From: Whitmania pigra
Lineage: Eukaryota > Annelida > Clitellata > Hirudinida > Haemopidae
DNA length: 64,000 nt
Reading direction: 5' to 3'
Assembly: GCA_021613335.1 (NCBI GenBank)
Contig: JAJTWR010000269.1
Span: forward strand, 2,268,501 to 2,332,500
Shown: positions 1 through 11,115 of the stretch, one piece after another
Position numbering within the stretch: position 1 is the first letter of the stretch
How the letters are laid out: every line of letters starts with the position of its first letter
Notes under the pieces: generated by a model
What the model was told of the DNA's origin: nothing
The model's input: the letters and a program-made list of their open reading frames with translations, nothing else
Database searches by the model: none
Made by a program: the position numbers and the translations under genes

Positions 1-89
1 AGACTCCACATGTCAACGGAAGTGTCATAGGAAATTTCAAGTACCACTTCTGGTGCTCGGTAGGAAAGGGCTTGGATTGGATAACCTCT
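1..89 (-). CDS. CMGC-like protein kinase, exon 3 (partial, runs off the window)
   Basis: Third visible coding exon of the minus-strand kinase. It starts after a TTTCCTTGCAG acceptor at codon phase 0 and reads RGYPIQALSYRAPEVV...VDMWS. This is the end of the activation segment, the APE motif (YRAPE) and the start of helix F (DMWS). Joined to exon 2 after its SSSI residues, the DFG-to-APE distance is 23 residues, as in DYRK and HIPK kinases. The rest of the C-lobe lies outside the window. Splice phase and spacing are read from the sequence; the family placement is inference. Confidence 0.7.
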
Positions 90-265
90 CTGCAAGGAAA
101 AGTTCTTTTTACCTCATCAACTCAACATTGGTTTCTTAATTTCATTTCATATTCAAGTCATTAAAATATTAAGTGGATTAAATAGATACTAATAGTTATT
201 TAATGAATTATAATATTTCACAAGCGACTTATTAAAATTAAGGACACATTACGTGTTCTGCATAC

Positions 266-546
266 TATTGATGAAGACGTTAATTGAGCGAATCCAAAGT
301 CTCCGATTTTGGCGGTGCATCCTTCGAACATGATGTTGTCGGGTTTCAAATCTCCGTGGATGATTCCATCTCCGCCGATGTCTTTTAGTTCAAAGAGGGC
401 AGCACAAAGCTGCTTGGCAACCAATCTGATTATTTTCATGTTCATTCCTGATGACGATTTCTTCAGGTGGTTCTCAAGATCATAATGAAGAAAGTCGTAC
501 ACCAGAAATTGTCGGTTTTGGATGGTGAAATGGTCCTTCAGATAAA
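266..546 (-). CDS. CMGC-like protein kinase, exon 2 (catalytic loop and DFG)
   Basis: Central exon of the kinase domain. It begins after ATTACAG (phase 1) and continues ...QNRQFLVYDFLHYDLENHL (beta-5, hinge, helix D), then a helix-E stretch, then the catalytic loop IIHGDLKPDN and the Mg-binding KIGDFGFAQ. The catalytic Asp, the Lys two residues on, the Asn and the DFG Asp are all present, so an active Ser/Thr or dual-specificity kinase is likely. The usual HRD arginine is glycine (HGD), a position that also varies in DYRK/HIPK-type kinases (HCD, HAD). I chose the donor ATA|GTATGC, because it leaves phase 0 and matches exon 3. The downstream AC|GTAATG would be out of phase. Substrate unknown. 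Confidence 0.72.
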
Positions 547-983
547 CTGTAATAGAATCCGAGTTGCTTAAATGCTGATTGAGTAGTTAATAAAATGATC
601 TGTAACTAAACGCATTATTATTTTTATTAATAACATTTTAATTATTCATAAACATGCTTTTTTAGTATGTGACCTGATGTCGCCAAATGCGAACGAGCAG
701 CAAATCAGCTTTTCACCCGATAAAGTGAACTTTCAATGTTTTCTGTTGAATTGTCGAACACATCTTAACATAGTAATAATAATAATAATTATAATATGTT
801 CAATTGTAAAGTGCTATAAGCGTCATCGTTAGGGGCGCTCCTTCCTCGGTTGCTGTGTGCAGTGGGAATATCTTATGAGGATTATCTTAATTATCTTAAT
901 CTTTTCACGATGCCAATCACTAACAAAGACACGATCTCGCCTAAGATAGACATATTTTTTAAACTTAATCATATTTAACTAAC

Positions 984-1191
984 CAAAATGCTTAACCAAT
1001 CTGATGTTTTCATTGATGAAGGTAGTCGCACATATCTCTACGTTCATCGATTCTCCAGCTTTCTTAGGCATTTTTACAGCCACATCTTTGCCTTCTACGA
1101 TGTCTTTGGCCTTGTAAACCATTCCAATGAGACCTTCACCGATTACATTACTGAGCAGGTACCTTCCCCTTAGTAATATCTTTTCTTCCAT
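984..1191 (-). CDS. CMGC-like protein kinase, exon 1 (N-lobe)
   Basis: First coding exon, ATG at 1191 on the minus strand. Residues about 10-25 hold the glycine-rich ATP loop, IGEGLIGMVYKAKD, with the third loop glycine replaced by isoleucine/glycine order. VAVKMPKK follows and supplies the ATP-anchoring lysine, and MNVEI is a probable helix-C glutamate region. The exon ends TTTTG|GTTAGT in phase 1, which joins exon 2 to give ...RLVKHFVYLKDHF. The three exons give an uninterrupted reading frame of about 192 residues. The N-terminus starts almost at the kinase domain, so this is a kinase with little N-terminal extension, unless an upstream exon is missed. Confidence 0.68.
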
Positions 1192-3245
1192 TTTTTAAAT
1201 TTTAAAGTTTTCAAGAGTTGTTGGAGGATTGTTTTTAAGCTAAAGTTGTTGAACTTTTTTGACTTAGGATGACTAACATACATATTTGTGTTACGGTTTG
1301 CGCACCAAACGACGATCTGATTAATAAAGATTTTAAAGTGAGATTTTTTAAAATTGAAATTACTTTGAATTTATTTAGAAAATTTTAAATTATGTAAGTT
1401 TTTAAAATAAGTAAGTTAAAAAATGTATTTAATTAGATGCTTACTTCATTATTCAGAAAATTTATTCTACTTCGCAATTTTGTGACATTTTAACAAACAC
1501 TTTAATTTTTTATAAAAACAGTGCAATATTTAAACATTTGAAGTAATTATTAATATCATTTAGTAATTATTTTAAAAGTTTCACAAGATGAAGTACTTTA
1601 TGAAGATTTGTTTCCGATAATCTTATCACGCTTTCGCCTGCTTTTAACCATTCGTATATTATTTGTATTTGTATTTGGTATTTGGCCAGTGGAATTTTGG
1701 TTTACGACTGATATTGATTTTTGACAAATCTTTGCCGCATTTTGATACTTTCAATTCTACAGGTCGTTATAGAATTAATTTAGATTTTGAATTTGAAAAA
1801 TTCTCTTCAAAACCTATTTGAAATAAATGAAAAGTTTGCAACTTAAATTTATTAGTTGGCAAACAAAAGATGAGAGCTTGAGGAAATGGAATGCCATGGC
1901 GATTGATAGCCCGTTTATTGGTTTGTTTGACGAAAGAATGAAGGAACAGCTTGTAAAAAGAAAACAATATTTTCGAGCAGAAAAATTCATCACTCAATTT
2001 TCCTCAGGAAGCAATTCCAATTTCTTGCTTCACACTTTTGCAGGGGCGTCGGAGGGAGATAGAACGGGTTCGAAAGAGTGGACAGCAATTATTCCATTTT
2101 CAAATTCCCGATATTGCTTGAAGTTACATAACATATTATTTTGAAATTAGTCACGCCATTTGAAACTCCTTTGAAAAAATCACCTCAAATTCTTTCAATT
2201 TCATCGACGACACGTTATCAGCATTCAGGACAAGAAGTGAAAAAAGTGGACAAAAATTGCTCTCACGCGATTTCAGATCGACAGAATTAAGATTAACAAG
2301 GATTTCTTTTTATTTTTTTTAATCAAGAAATTTCGAGTTTCGTTTTCAGCGAAACAAACACGAAATAATTTAATTGAATGCGGTTTATTCTTTTTCGAAT
2401 ATCAACAGACATTTCACAGGCTCACAAAACGTTAAACGAATTTTTAAAATTCCTTTTTATTACTCTCAATATACTCTTGTTGAAAATGATTGTTCCCTTT
2501 GGATGATGGGAATAACATTCGGTTTGAGCATAATTAATATTTGTTTATTACATACGTTATGTTTATTATATATTATGATTGTGAATATAATTTGAGATTT
2601 TGTTTTCAACCGACATGTAGACCAAAAACACACTTTAATGCGCTACATAAACCCAAGGCCATACATAACACAAATTTTTATTATCTAAAATATTTTTGGA
2701 CGTGATATCCATAATAAATGCTTGACGGAAAGTTTATGGAAATTAAAAATATTTCGTTGTAAGCTGAAATTTGATATTTGTAGATAATCATTTTTAGGTT
2801 GTTGCGATGTTAGCTGAATATCTGAAAGTGATAAAATTTAAACTCTATTATGAGTTGAAATTTTATTGAACCCAAGCACAGGTCATTCGGTTAAGTCGTA
2901 ATTTGGGAAGCAATAAAAGTATTGTTTATCAAAAATATAATAATAATAATCTAATAATAACATGTTATTTATAATAATAACAACTTTAATATCGTTATTA
3001 ATAGTAATGGGCAACCTCATAATTACAGTTGCTACTTGTCATTCTATTGACGTTCTCCGAGTTAATTGCGTGTTGAATATTTCATCAACTCAGTTAAACA
3101 TCGGAAAAAATTCAGTTTTTTTACACAAATTCATGTTACTCTTGAACCGTTATATATCCGCTGTTTTGCCTTTATTTTTGTCTAAAATCAACAAAACCAT
3201 GTCACATTATTTAAATTATTGCTGTTTATTATTTGTAATTATTGT

Positions 3246-3310
3246 TAATAATAATAATAATAACAATAATAATAATAATAATAATTAATAATAACAATAA
3301 TAATAATAAT

Positions 3311-3353
<43 letters not shown>
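3246..3353. repeat. (AAT)n microsatellite, 108 bp
   Basis: Near-perfect AAT triplets with a few AAC and AATT interruptions. One of many AAT/ATT tracts in the window. Confidence 0.9.
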
Positions 3354-3354
<1 letters not shown>

Positions 3355-3462
3355 GTGCATTTTTATAGCGCCATAAGCGTCAGCGCTAATATATTTGTAT
3401 TATTTGAAATTATATATTAATTGTGACAGAAATAATTAAATATATCGCAACTTAAATTGATT

Positions 3463-3511
3463 ATTGTATTAATATTGTATTGTATGGTATTGTATTGTAT
3501 TGTATTGTATA
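3463..3511. repeat. (GTATT)n pentanucleotide repeat
   Basis: About nine GTATT units with one GTATG variant. Confidence 0.8.
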
Positions 3512-4636
3512 CTTCGGAGGCGCAATTGTTTTTTTGGAGGGCACAATTATTCAATTATTGTCTACGAAATATATTTTATTGACCGTAACAATCAAATCGC
3601 TACTAATGATTCCGTATAACTATTTATATTTAGAAATATTCTCAGTAAACAAACTCAAATATCATTTAACAAGTTAAAAAATATTTTTATTACAGTCCAT
3701 TGCAGCCATGTTTGTCAGGAAATGTTGTGATATTGTGATGTTGTGTGCTTGTGTGCATGCAATCATTGAAAGCAAACAAAGGACTTTGATGACGTCGTTC
3801 AAATACTTCCATCAATCGAAGAAGAATTTTAAAAATAACTGAAAAGGAAACAATAATATTTTCAATTAGAGGATTAAAATACATAAATTATATTTGATGT
3901 TATTGCTGAAAGAATTAATTTAATTACAAAATAAACCGCAAAATGTTAAATTTTTGTAAATCTTTATCAACTTAATTTTTTATTTAATTAGTCCATTTTT
4001 TTGGAAATTGCAATATGCATATTTATTGATTTAATATTTAATACAAAACAAAACTGGTCTTATTCTGATAAATCTGTTTTGGTGTATCCTTTCTTGGACG
4101 AAAAATATTAACTTTCATCTGTCAAGATTGAATTACATGAAAATAAGTAGTGATTTTTGTCAGTTAAGAAGTAAAATATGGAAAAAATAACTTGAAGATA
4201 ATGTGAAAAATCTAAAGATAAAATATAAAAATAATACTCAAAATAGAATTATTTTATCGAAAAAAGTTTTATGCTTCGGAGACTTTCTAAAAATTGTTTT
4301 ATTCTTGACTGAAATCTCTCGAGATTATTGAAATTGGAGTTGATGAGAATAAATATATTACAAATTTTAAATTAGAAATACTATTACTTTAAAAATATAA
4401 CTATGATTTTAATATAATAAATATTTAACTCTAAGATTGAAATGATTGAAAGTTGATGTTAAATCATAGAATAAATCAAGAAAAATTTAATAAATCAACA
4501 ATATTTCTTTTTTTTTAATTAGAAATATTGCAAATGACAAATGTCTTGGAAACAATATTTGGAAATTAGGAAAGTTTTGTTGGCAATGCAAAAATGCAAT
4601 CACTTAACAGATATATTTAGTTAACAAATATAATCA

Positions 4637-4790
4637 GTTAAGAAATACCACATCTGTGTTAGTCTGAAATTGTCATCTTCAAAAAGTCCTAGGAATAATT
4701 TGATCATCCCATAAGAATGCTCAACCACGATGTTAGGAATGTCATTATTGACAATAGCTCTATTGACAAGAAATGATGCTTCGCTATAAA
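4637..4790 (-). pseudogene. Possible kinase N-lobe exon or remnant
   Basis: Minus-strand reading after a good acceptor (ATTTTTATAG at about 4785) gives a frame containing DIPNIVVEHSYGMIKLFLG and LFEDDNFRL. This resembles the helix-C to beta-5 region of a protein kinase (the common pattern is HPNIV...FEDD). It is not one of the kinase exons at 1-1191 and no catalytic motifs follow in order. It could be a relic of a paralogue, or chance similarity in a short frame. Confidence 0.25.
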
Positions 4791-5157
4791 AATAATTACT
4801 ATTATAAATAAATATAATATTGTAAATATATTATTGTAAGAAAACCAAGCTTAATTTTATTATTAAATATTCTCAATAAACTTTCCAATAGGGAGGCTGT
4901 CGGATGCGCTTATGAAATTTACGAGAAAAGAAATTTATACGTCATTTACTCCGGAGAAAAGTATATTTTATATTTTATTACATTATCCTACATTTTTTAT
5001 TTGATATTCAAAAAAATAAATGCGAAAAAATAGAACCTTTTCGAGGTTGATGATGACGAAAAGAGTGTAAGATAAGATAGCAAAATGACATTTCACGCAA
5101 AACCGTTATGGGGCCAAATAAGCAATGACAAAGGAAATTTATTAGAGCAGAGAAATA

Positions 5158-5340
5158 CTATTTATAACTTCTACAACTTCGGAACTTATCACTGGCGCAG
5201 GATGAATCATCTGAGAGATTTGGATTTATGATTGCAGGTCGCTTGGGTTTCAACGAACAGCTACAAAAAACTATATTGATAAAATATTCAATAGTTCTTT
5301 GCAATACTGCTATAATCCAAGCTAACTCCCAAACATCCAT
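5158..5340 (-). pseudogene. Short frame resembling kinase subdomain IX
   Basis: Sixty-codon minus-strand frame that opens MDVWELAWIIAVLQ, similar in pattern to the helix-F motif DVWSLG-IIAEL of protein kinases. A stop lies just upstream in frame and the remainder is unremarkable. Its order relative to the fragment at 4637-4790 is not that of a normal kinase (C-lobe before N-lobe on the minus strand). Treat as a possible relic only. Confidence 0.2.
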
Positions 5341-5828
5341 TCCGACTCAAGGAAGCCTATTTAACCTATGTTTTCAAAACATATCAATAATATGAACTAA
5401 TCAAAATTGAGAGTTCAAAACCAGTTCAAAAAACTTATGCCCTCCAGCTTGTGAATTGAGTTTGTAATGGTATTAATGGATTAACTGAGGTCTTTAATTA
5501 ACAAATCTACAATCTACCGCCCAATCTACAAAACGAAATTGAAATATTGGCGACAGTGGAAGGCAGCAGAATGCCATGATGATCTGAACAAATACAAACA
5601 ATTTTTTTTTGGATAGAAATTCATAGAATCGATTTCACCCCGGAAATTATAAAATCCAAGCACTAAAAAAAACCTCAATAACTCAGCTTACAGTTTGGCA
5701 GTCCAAACTTTCACAAAAAAATAAACAGTCTTATGGCACCTCTGGTTCCACTTGGTCCTCAAGTTTGTTTTCCATACTAAACTTAACTCATCAGGTGCAA
5801 ACAGATAAAATTTTAACCAAAACATGTT

Positions 5829-6454
5829 TCAAGTGGATTGTCTCAGGGGAGTGTCCTCGGAACAACTCTTTTTCTCATTTTCATCAACGATTTAACTGAC
5901 ATCATCAACACAATACCAATAACGTTACGATGAAGCAGCTGTTCGCTGATGATGTTAAACTCCATGTCTGCTCTGACTCCAGTCACAACCTACAGAGTGC
6001 AAATGACAAGCTCACAGATTGGAGTGACACATGCAGTTAAGTTTGGCTTCGGAGAAGTGTTGCGTGAGTCACGCTTACTTAAAGATCGAAACCTCGTTAC
6101 AAGAAATGTTTTTATTGAAAACAATCTTAAATTTGCCCCTCATATTCAAACTATTATACAAAGAGCCTTTCTAAAAGATCCCGCCTGCTACATCTTGCCT
6201 TTACTTCTGATGACAGAACCATCCTTGCCAAAGCATTCACTGTGTACGTTCGACAACTATTGGAATATTGTTTCCCAGTATGGAATCCCCATCTCAAATG
6301 TCTTGTTAAATGAATCGAGTCAGTCCAAAGAAGATTCACAAAAGCATTTCCTAGCCTTCGACATCAATTATACTCAGACTTAAGATTCTAGGGCTCAGAT
6401 CACTTGAACATAGACGTTTAATTACTGATTTATAATAATAATAATAATAATAAT
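5829..6454 (+). mobile_element. Degenerate non-LTR retrotransposon (CR1/jockey-like RT fragment)
   Basis: Frameshifted reading of reverse-transcriptase motifs. SSGLSQGSVLG and LFLIFINDLTDII are followed, after a frame change, by LFADDVKLHV, which contains the catalytic F/YADD box. Further on, LKILGLRSLEHRRLITDL matches the C-terminal region of CR1/jockey-like ORF2 proteins. The copy ends in a (TAA)n run at about 6432-6454, a typical LINE 3' tail. Upstream parts of the ORF are absent, as expected of a 5'-truncated insertion. Stops and frameshifts make it non-functional. Confidence 0.75.
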
Positions 6455-6586
6455 CAGATATTACAAATTTTAAAATTTATAATACCATTAACAATAACTT
6501 AGTAAATTATATTCATTAAAGGCTAACAAGCAATATTTTATAATTTGCATGACGCACTGAATTACAATTACGTTTAAATTGAATCT

Positions 6587-6698
6587 CGTACGTCATACAG
6601 GGGCACATGGAATATGGCGTGGAAAAGATGTCCACTCTTTAAATGCTTCGTCTTCCTAAACTCAACAAACTCCTTTTAACATGAGGTGAGTTTTGCTT
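6587..6698 (+). other. Conserved 112-bp block, putative 5' UTR exon of CCN-A (exon end at 6685)
   Basis: This 112-bp block matches 30365-30476 with about six substitutions and no indels. Each block lies upstream of one CCN gene. Both contain a splice-donor-like boundary, ATGAG|GTGAG here and ATGAG|GTGGG in CCN-B, and both next coding exons are preceded by an acceptor. The reading frame is not conserved (a stop here, open in CCN-B), so an untranslated first exon and/or promoter-proximal element is more likely than coding sequence. A shared dispersed repeat is the alternative. Confidence 0.45.
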
Positions 6699-8097
6699 AT
6701 TATTAAAAGTTTATAGTTGAGTTGAATTTGCAATGCTTTGTTAGAATAATTAATTACGACCATAGCATATCAATAAGGATATTAATAAAAAAATTATGAT
6801 AATTCTAAAAACATTACGATAACAAATAAATGATGATGTATAGAAAATACTTTAATGACTTTTATAAAACAAGTACAAATAAACAATGTTCTGAAATTAA
6901 AAGCGCTTATCTTGGGGGTTGACACATTCAATTTGATTGAAAACTATTTATTTAGCCATTAGTTAAACAATGTCAATATTTAATTAACATCTTTTTAACA
7001 TTAAATAAATTTAAAAGAATTAAATTGATAAAATGATAAAAATCATTTCATTATCTATTCGAGTTAATTAATTAATTAATTATTATTTTAACAATAAATT
7101 AGAAGATATTAAACACTCGAAATATTTTTATACAATAAACATCGCCAATACAATTACTTAAATTAAAATATGATTTGTTGATTAATTTTTAAATTCTTCA
7201 ATTGAAAAGATCTTATTAATGGAAAACCCATTGATTGGAGTTGATAAAAATGATCAATTTTTTTGAAGTTGACAACCTCATTATTCTTTTTTTTTTGAAC
7301 GATTGTAGCGCAAACAATAATTATTATTAGTAAAGTCATAATAATATCACTAATATAATACTAAAAAAATAATTATTATTATTTAATAGTTATATATAAA
7401 TATTAATATAGTAAATGCAAATGCGATGTTTTAAAGCATTGCTTTTTTGAATTTTTCAATAAATTACCCATTTTTTTGTAGAACTTTATGAGAGATTTTC
7501 AGTTGATTGAGCTTTTTACTTAATGGAAAATATTTAAATGATATTATATATTTTAAAATAAAAACTTATGTTTATTAATTTTTTCAATTTTTAACTTTGT
7601 AATTGATCTTGTAATAACATTTTGTGCAATTTTCACGACATTTATTTATAATTAATTATATAAATATCATTTAATTAAAAATAATTTCAAATTACATTTA
7701 TTTCTGTCGTGTATTTTCCATTTAGTTCCTCTGTTAAATTTCAATTTAAATATTTTTTCTGTTTTTAATCTCAAATTTCAACCTGTGAACTTCTGCAGGC
7801 GATTAAATCTCAATCACCAAAGACAAATTATTTTCTTCTTTCACCAAAATTTATTGGTTATTTTTATTTAAAATTTTTTTAAAAAACTTTCCTCGTTAAA
7901 ATCTCGAGAACTTTTCAAATTCTTTAAAAACCTGTTTAATCACTCATAAATGTCGTCCGGCATTGAAATCAATAAATGTCGTCAACAGATAATTAATTGA
8001 ATCATTTATATTGCATTTAAATCAGCATTAATCTGAGAAATTCTATTGAAAATGATGATGTAATCATCCAGGTGATTGTTAACACAACCGCATTGAC
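6699..8097. other. Putative intron 0 of CCN-A, AT-rich
   Basis: Very AT-rich, with TTAATTAA-type low complexity at 7060-7100. No gene, RNA or transposon seen. A TTTTCGTTGCAG acceptor at 8149 precedes the first coding exon. Confidence 0.4.
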
Positions 8098-8155
8098 ATG
8101 ATGGTGCAACAAACAAATGCAATAACAGGGCCACACTTTTCGTTGCAGGCACTTA

Positions 8156-8392
8156 ATGAACCCTCTGATCGTCATAGTCATCATCACTACTATGATGCCT
8201 CCATTGAAGACAACTGCTCACATGAAGTTGACATCATCTTCATCATCATCATCGTCGTCGTTATCAGTGCTACCATCTCAATCATCATCATCATCATTAT
8301 CATCATCACCAACTTCTTTATCATCATCACCATCACCTTCATTCCTCCCAGAAAACTTGATTCCATCCACGGAAATAGAACAAGCAGGGGAG
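8156..8392 (+). CDS. CCN-A exon 1: signal peptide and serine-rich region
   Basis: First coding exon of the left CCN-family matricellular gene. ATG at 8156 follows an acceptor-like TTGCAG by six bases. Residues 1-15 (MNPLIVIVIITTMMP) can serve as a signal peptide, needed for a secreted, cysteine-rich protein. Residues about 26-60 are mostly serine, encoded by TCA/TCG triplets, so a coding microsatellite. The exon ends ...EQAGE|GTAATT in phase 0 and fits the IGFBP exon at 16110. CCN-B has an equivalent exon with the same layout and phase, which supports it. Joined exons predict 435 residues, slightly above vertebrate CCN length because of the serine tract and an IGFBP insertion. Confidence 0.6.
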
Positions 8393-9589
8393 GTAATTAA
8401 TTATAAGAATTTAATTTAGTTTAACTTATAAAGGAATGAACTAAATAAAAAAGTAATAAATTAATTAAGTATTTATCATAGAATAAATTTATTAATGCTT
8501 CGATAATGTTCGAATAATAACAATTCAATAAATTTATTAATGATAATAATAACAAAAGCAAGCTATTGACGTCATATTGACATTAGGAAATGTAATTTAA
8601 ATTATTTTTCACTTTCATTTATTTTAAAATTCCATTTAATTTGTTGCTGTGAAAGGTTAAAATATTAAAAACAAAAGTAGAAAAAAAGTTTTGAGATGAA
8701 GATGATGTGTTCTCAACTGTGATTGGATGGTGATGTTTCGCTTGAAACAACCTGACCATGCATGACAGAATCTCATAAATTTACAACATTGACGACGGAA
8801 GGCTACAAGAGAATCATAAATAAGAAATTATTTTCTGAAATTATTTCAATAATTTATATAATAAATTAATTCGAAGAATCTCGTTGCCATCACACGTCTG
8901 AAGTTTTTTTAAAATTTATAATTTAATATTTTATTGATATTTTATTGATATATTTTTTTAGTTATTAATGTTATCAAGATTTTTATTGGTATATATATAT
9001 ATATATAGTATATACATATATATCATCTAAATCTATATATCATATAGTAGTGTATATAGTAGTATTTTATATATATTTAAGTATATTATATTATTTTATA
9101 TATATTTAAGTATATTATACGTCGTGAGTATTCAAAATTTAATTTTTATTTTTAAATTCTTCGGAAACGACGTTTAACTTGATATGATATTTAATCGCTC
9201 AGTAGTTCAGTCGGTCATCGCTTGGCACGCACACTGTTGCAGCACAGACAAAATGGCTTCATTCTTTCAATTCTTTCAATCACTCCAATCTTCAGCTCTT
9301 TCAACTCGCCTCAGTTCCTCGATTATTGTTCAATAACCTCTATTATAATCATTTCTATTGGGTGTCACTTAATTAATTTATAATAATTTCTATTGGGTGT
9401 CAGTTAATTACATAATTAGTGACGATCCCGTATCCCGACTCTGTTTAAATTAGAGCTTTAACCTATTTTGAGATTGAGTTGTTTCGAGTTTCAAGTTTTG
9501 TTGTGTCGATTACGAGTTGCGCTCTCTGTTTGAGTTCTATTAAATTTATATTGCAGTTAAATTAACTTTAAAAAAAATGTATGTTTAAG
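8393..9589. other. CCN-A intron 1, first part
   Basis: AT-rich intron with no gene seen. A TA-rich stretch lies at 8985-9120 (listed). A tRNA-like A-box at about 9200 is discussed under rejected items. Confidence 0.5.
8985..9120. repeat. TA-rich repeat with ATATATTTAAGTATATTATA duplicates
   Basis: A (TA)n core at 8990-9015 is followed by two copies of a 20-plus-base unit ending in AAGTATATTATA. Confidence 0.7.
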
Positions 9590-10440
9590 TCCAACATGCT
9601 CAAGAGCTGACAAATCTGAACGAGAAACAAAACAAAAAAAAAAGCAAGAACCAAAGCTGACAGAGGCCGAAAGAGTAAAGAAAACATCAAAAATGGACAT
9701 CAAGGACAAGAACATATTCAAAAACGCAGAACAAAGGAATCTCTTGAAGAAATTATGGAGAGGAAAGCGTAAAGAAATAGTGTTGACAGAAGATGTATAG
9801 AAGATTAACATAAAAGGCAAGAACACATTCAAATGCGAAGAACCAAAAAAGTGCACACGAATCTGCAGGAGATACAATTTTATTGTCTCAACGATGTTAT
9901 CCAGAAATGCAAGATCCAGTTTGACAGTTGTATGGGGATGTAGACTTCGCAACTAAAAGGAAGAGCAATTCTTAGTGTTGATAATGGAAGACCACTTGAA
10001 CTTAATAATCGTGTGTTGGAGGGCATGTCAGGAGAAATACTTTATGAAAGTTTCGATAATATACTGAGCGATCAAACTCCAGACCAACTTGCATATCCAG
10101 AGGATTTTTTGAACAATTTGACTCCATCTGGAATGCCACCTTACAAACTCAAATTGAAGATCGGCGCAGTTATCAAGCCACTCAGAAACTTAGTCTCTGC
10201 AATGGAATCGGTTCACAGTCAAACGATTGCAACCCACTGTAATCAATGGAAGCAAGAGCGATAGAATCAGCCAACAAGGAAACTTTTTAATACCAGTTAT
10301 TCCTTCTGACGCTAATATGACGTTCAAAATCAATCATGAACAGTTTACTTTCTCTTTAGCCTTTTTCTATGAGGGTTAATAAATCTCAGGGTCAAACTTT
10401 CAAAAAAAACTTGTATCTATTTACCCAAAACCGGGTTTTC
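9590..10440 (+). mobile_element. Helitron/PIF1-like helicase remnant
   Basis: A frame at about 9988-10200 reads NGRPLELNNRVLEGMSGE, then YESFDNILSD, DFLNNLTPSGMPPYKLKLK and IGAVIKPLRN. This matches the C-terminal part of the PIF1-type helicase carried by animal Helitrons (DFLNSL-PSG-PPH-LKLK-G-P-MLLRN). After frame changes, LCNG, NHEQFTFSLAF and MRVNKSQGQTF (helicase motif VI region) follow. The preceding 9590-9950 is charged (LTEAERVKK and similar), like the repeated region that starts Helitron proteins. It is frameshifted and decayed. Helitron ends were not located. Confidence 0.65.
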
Positions 10441-11115
10441 CATTGTACAAATTAGAAATGAACTTGATTTAAGAATTTGTAAAAGTACAATGTTAAATTA
10501 TTTGAGATCTAGTGGTATTTTATTATATGAAAAAAGATTAAAGATTCCAGCTCTTAAAAACCATCACAAGTTGGCAAGAGTGAAATGGGCCAAAACCATG
10601 CTCTCCAACAGAGATGGCTGGGGCAATATTATTTTTTCAGATGAGAAGAAATTTAGCCTGGATGGACCTGATGGTCATCAGTTCTATTGGCATGACCTCA
10701 GATTAGATAAAGAAACATTTTTTAGTCGAAATCGTGGAGCAGTTTTCTGTGGATTACATCAAAGTTTTAGAAGATCATTTGTTGCCTTTTGGGAAAGATT
10801 ATTATGGAGGAAATTTTATTTTCCAGCAAGATAATGCCCCGATCCATACTTCCAAATTGACAAAGACATTTGTCCAGAGGAGCAATTTGAAAGTTATGAG
10901 TTAGCCAGCTTGTTCCCCGGACTTAAATCCTATAGAAAATGTTTGGAAAATGTTGTCAAGACTTGTTTAAAACAATGGAAGGCAGTTTCATTCAAAATCT
11001 GGCCTGGAAAACGCCATTAGGAGTGCCTAGAAAGAACTGGACAAAAATTTTTTAAAAACTCTAATAAAATCAATAGACAATAGATGTTTTAAAGTTATTG
11101 AAAATAAAAAACATT
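10441..11115 (+). mobile_element. Tc3-like (Tc1/mariner) transposase pseudogene
   Basis: Frames read RICKSTMLNYLRSSG (second HTH region), then IIFSDEKKFSLDGPDG and FYWHDLR around the first catalytic Asp. After a frameshift near 10780 come FQQDNAPIHTS (second Asp) and SPDLNPIENVW (final Glu). The DGPDG-YWHDLR string is characteristic of Tc3-like transposases. Internal stops and a frameshift inactivate it. The 3' part resembles the 3' part of the deletion derivative at 40902-41562, so both may belong to one family. Terminal inverted repeats were not found here. Confidence 0.8.

Larger units (their letters stand above)
1192..4636. other. AT-rich intergenic DNA upstream of the kinase
   Basis: No gene recognised. 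Short open frames exist (for example plus 1827-2144, 105 codons), but they show no domain, no codon-use contrast and no convincing splice or promoter context. Contains the (AAT)n tract at 3246-3353 and a (GTATT)n tract at about 3463-3511, listed separately. Confidence 0.5.

Noticed and set aside
1827..2144. 105-codon plus-strand frame
   Set aside because: Base composition like the surrounding DNA, a competing antisense frame, and no known motif.
9195..9245. tRNA-like or SINE-like A box (TAGTTCAGTCGG)
   Set aside because: No B box (GGTTCGANNCC) or cloverleaf follows, so neither a tRNA gene nor a SINE can be supported.
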